Source: Hallerella porci (GTDB lineage Bacteria; Fibrobacterota; Fibrobacteria; Fibrobacterales; Fibrobacteraceae). Taken from it: DNA of 64,000 bases. Positions 61,906-64,000 of the stretch are shown piece by piece. The notes below the pieces were generated by a model, which searched no databases, was not told the origin of the DNA, and worked only from the letters and a program-made list of their open reading frames with translations. The position numbers and the translations under genes are program-made. Within the stretch, counting starts at the first letter, position 1. Every line of letters starts with the position of its first letter. Location: assembly GCF_003148885.1 (NCBI RefSeq), contig NZ_QGHD01000001.1, positions 248,001 to 312,000 on the forward strand, given 5' to 3'.

Positions 61906-61916
61906 AATTTCCGTTT

Positions 61917-62675
61917 CTATTCGGCCTTGTCAAATTCAATGATACTACGATAGATCGGGCGGCCTTCTTCCCGATACTTTTTTTCAAAATTCGTCATAAT
62001 GCCTTCGGTTGGGGAGGCTGTATTTCGCACGATGACTTTTGCGCTCGGAAAGCGATCAAAAGTTTCGAGGGCGACTTCGTTATATTCTTTGTGGTCGGTG
62101 CCCCAGTAGAAAAGGCGTTTTCCCGGTTTGAGAACGCGGGCCACTTCCGTCAAAAATTCATCGCGGAGAAGGCGGTTCTTATGGTGGCGTTCTTTTGGCC
62201 ACGGATCCGGAAAATACATGTGGAATGCGTCAACGGTATTGCTTTGAACGCGGTCGCGCAAAAAGTAAAAGACATCGCCGCGGAGCATCGCGGTATTTTC
62301 GTCTAAATGATTTCGCATTTCGCGGCTAGCGGCGTAACGCGCCCAAGTCAAATCCCATTCGCTTCCGAGAATGAAAATCTCCGGATGCTTTTTTCCGTAT
62401 TCGACGAGGAATCCGCCTTTGCCCGAACCGATTTCAATTTCGATATGTCCTTGATGATTTGGAAAAATTTCTTTCCAATCGAGCGGATGCTTGTCGGGTT
62501 GATTATCGGGAGTTTGAATCGGCTTCCGCGTCCCCGGAATATGCCGGTGAACAAAATGCCACATGCAAGGATATTCTTTGTCGCGGTTTAAATCGCGGAA
62601 AAATTCGGGAACGACGACTTCTTTCTTCGGAGAAGTTTCTGTGATTTGTTCTGGAGTTTGCAATTCTTCGTTCAT
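61917..62675 (-). CDS. trmB: tRNA (guanine46-N7)-methyltransferase
   Basis: 252 residues from ATG 62675 (in-frame GTG two codons earlier rejected). SAM site IEIEIGSGKGGFLVEYG, then RGDVFYFLRD, and the catalytic region YFPDPWPKERHHKNR. It has an N-terminal extension of ~70 residues compared with short TrmB proteins. It methylates G46 in tRNA variable loops. Confidence 0.95.
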   Translation of the reverse strand: MNEELQTPEQITETSPKKEVVVPEFFRDLNRDKEYPCMWHFVHRHIPGTRKPIQTPDNQPDKHPLDWKEIFPNHQGHIEIEIGSGKGGFLVEYGKKHPEIFILGSEWDLTWARYAASREMRNHLDENTAMLRGDVFYFLRDRVQSNTVDAFHMYFPDPWPKERHHKNRLLRDEFLTEVARVLKPGKRLFYWGTDHKEYNEVALETFDRFPSAKVIVRNTASPTEGIMTNFEKKYREEGRPIYRSIIEFDKAE

Positions 62676-62682
62676 GTTCACC

Positions 62683-63594
62683 TTAAATAAATGCGATGAT
62701 TTTTTCGCGGAATTCTTCGGGAATTTTATTTTGAATCGATTCCAAAATATGTTCAGCGGAATATTTCATCGAAAAATGATTGAGCACGATGAATTTGCAT
62801 TTCATCGTTTCTTTGTGGGCGTTAAGCGCATTCACAATCGCAGAAATATGCGTGTGCCCTTTTTTCTGCGCCATTTCTTCTTCGTCGTCATCGACGAAAG
62901 TGCATTCCGAAACCAAAACTTCGGAATCCCAAATCGCGTTTAATGCGGGATCGTTCAAATTTTCGCCGAGGCTATCGCCCATAAAAGTGATGAGCGGATC
63001 AAAAACTTCGCGGGTAATGTTTACACCGTCCGCGCGGAGTTTGATAATTTCGGCAGGTTCAAGCCCGAGAAATTCTTCTTTGAGTTTGTTCTTGTGATTG
63101 TAAAGGGTGACGCCCATCGATGGGAGAAAATGTTTCCCGACTTGAGCGTGCTTCACCGGAAAAGCTTCGAGCATTAAATCTTTGCGATAGGCGAGAGTCA
63201 CTTTTTCGCCCGCTTCCATCGGAACAATTTTCGGCAGTTTAAATCGCGCTTCGGGGACGCCTTCGAACATCGCTTCGGAATGAATCCATTCTTCGGCGCT
63301 TTTGACCAAATCTTTCGGAATGTAATAGACCGAGGGGCGTTCGACTCCCATCATCCGGCGGAGACTGTGATGGCGCATTAAACAACGGCTGTGATCACCG
63401 TGTGCGTGAGTCAAAAAAACGTGATTGATGCCGATCGCCGAAACGGGGCATTCTCCCATATCGACGCAGAAATCAAGTTCTGGCAGTTGCAGATAAGTGG
63501 CAAGTCCCGAAACAGAAAAGCCGCAAAGGCGAACTTTACCCGCATGAAGACGAACTTGGCGAAGAGCATTGTGCAGAGATTTGTTTTCTTGCAT
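62683..63594 (-). CDS. Metallo-beta-lactamase fold hydrolase (RNase Z-like)
   Basis: 303 residues. Zinc motif THAHGDHS (HxHxDH) near 77-84, later His in FPVKHAQ, Asp in TFMGDSLGEN, and a final His in VLNHFSMKYS. The ELAC-type spacing suggests RNase Z or a close relative, though the protein is shorter in the exosite region. It would process tRNA 3' ends; note that the tRNA here lacks an encoded CCA. Confidence 0.75.
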   Translation of the reverse strand: MQENKSLHNALRQVRLHAGKVRLCGFSVSGLATYLQLPELDFCVDMGECPVSAIGINHVFLTHAHGDHSRCLMRHHSLRRMMGVERPSVYYIPKDLVKSAEEWIHSEAMFEGVPEARFKLPKIVPMEAGEKVTLAYRKDLMLEAFPVKHAQVGKHFLPSMGVTLYNHKNKLKEEFLGLEPAEIIKLRADGVNITREVFDPLITFMGDSLGENLNDPALNAIWDSEVLVSECTFVDDDEEEMAQKKGHTHISAIVNALNAHKETMKCKFIVLNHFSMKYSAEHILESIQNKIPEEFREKIIAFI

Positions 63595-63713
63595 TTCGCG
63601 CCAAATAATAGAAAAAATAAATTCCGTCTAAGCGGGAATTATTTGGGCAGAGAAAAATATCTCCGCATTTCGCACAAAGGAATTATATTACGGTAAAACA
63701 GCTTGGAGGTTTT

Positions 63714-64000
63714 ATGCTAATCGATTTTCGGCAGATTCCGGAAATGCGCGGTCCAGGAATGAATCACGGATCGGGTGAAATGTCTGCGCAGGTTTTTGAT
63801 GCACCCGAAGGAAAATTTGTTATCGTTCGGATTCATCCTTATGGTTCCATCGGATTGCACGAACAGAAAGGAAATGATATCAATTATGTGATTTCGGGAA
63901 CGGGCAAAGCTTATGTCGATGGCGTCGAAGAAATTCTTTCGCCGGGCTGCTGTCATATTTGCCCCAAAGGTTCGCAGCATAAAATTGTGAACACGGGAAT
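63714..64000 (+). CDS. Cupin-domain protein, partial (C-terminus beyond window)
   Basis: 95 codons to the edge, starting after a strong GGAGGT site. Cupin motif 1 GSIGLHEQKGNDINYVISG and motif 2 beginning CHICPKGSQHKIVNTG give the usual His/Glu metal ligands. The role is unknown; small single-domain cupins often bind metal or small sugars. Confidence 0.85.
   Translation, partial: MLIDFRQIPEMRGPGMNHGSGEMSAQVFDAPEGKFVIVRIHPYGSIGLHEQKGNDINYVISGTGKAYVDGVEEILSPGCCHICPKGSQHKIVNTG

Overview
The window looks like a chromosomal segment of a Fibrobacter-type bacterium (Fibrobacterota, gut or rumen fibre degraders). The signs are a TIGR02147/DUF4423 regulator (a family expanded in Fibrobacter), lipoproteins and secreted glycan enzymes with poly-Ser or K-x-D-T linkers, C-terminal modules resembling type IX secretion sorting domains, LPS synthesis (kdsB), and a moderate-GC, AAA-rich codon style. 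Species cannot be fixed from sequence alone.

Regions: (1) 1-6 kb: a TIGR02147 regulator plus lipoprotein pair, divergent from a GH43 enzyme and a PL11 rhamnogalacturonan lyase. The divergent promoter carries three copies of a 17-bp direct-repeat motif. (2) 6-8.5 kb: a TPP riboswitch controlling an AIR-synthase-like/ThiN fusion and thiE. (3) 8.7-21.8 kb: a long co-directional run mixing type IV pilus genes (PilB-, PilM- and PilN-like) with uvrD/pcrA, gatC, kdsB, pyrG, a ComEA-like protein, rsmD, coaD, a rhomboid protease and a PfkB kinase. (4) 21.9-23 kb: a DUF3793-flavodoxin operon behind DtxR-like inverted repeats. (5) 23-31 kb: a small lipoprotein and a 2431-residue tandem-repeat surface protein. 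(6) 31-44 kb: an M23-peptidase protein, a lipoprotein, a PiT phosphate transporter with a Pho-box-like element, gdhA, an acyl-CoA ligase, trpBA with a full attenuator and Trp-Trp-Trp leader peptide, and mnmG. (7) 44-52.6 kb: a LamG lipoprotein, a 43-bp minisatellite, and a second pectin cluster (PL11 and two CE12 esterases with CBM35-like modules, one broken by an in-frame TGA). (8) 52.6-58.9 kb: glyA, an IS3-like remnant, and an apparent RiPP locus. That locus holds a 44-aa Cys-containing precursor behind a structured leader RNA, a 51-aa ORF, an FRG-domain protein, and a radical SAM/SPASM maturase with a PqqD-like N-terminus interrupted by a frameshift; an amidohydrolase follows. Next to it is a lipoprotein ending in a barnase-type ribonuclease. 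(9) 58.9-64 kb: initiator tRNA-Met with a one-base T-stem insertion, a CDP-alcohol phosphatidyltransferase, recN, trmB, an RNase Z-like hydrolase and a partial cupin.

The pectin genes act together on rhamnogalacturonan I: lyases cut the backbone, CE12 enzymes remove acetyl groups, and the GH43 enzyme trims side chains. The RiPP-like locus and the lipid-anchored barnase are the most promising less-described systems. Three single-base anomalies lie within 50.1-59.0 kb (TGA in a CE12 gene, +1 in the radical SAM gene, +1 in the tRNA), so base accuracy there should be verified before biology is inferred.
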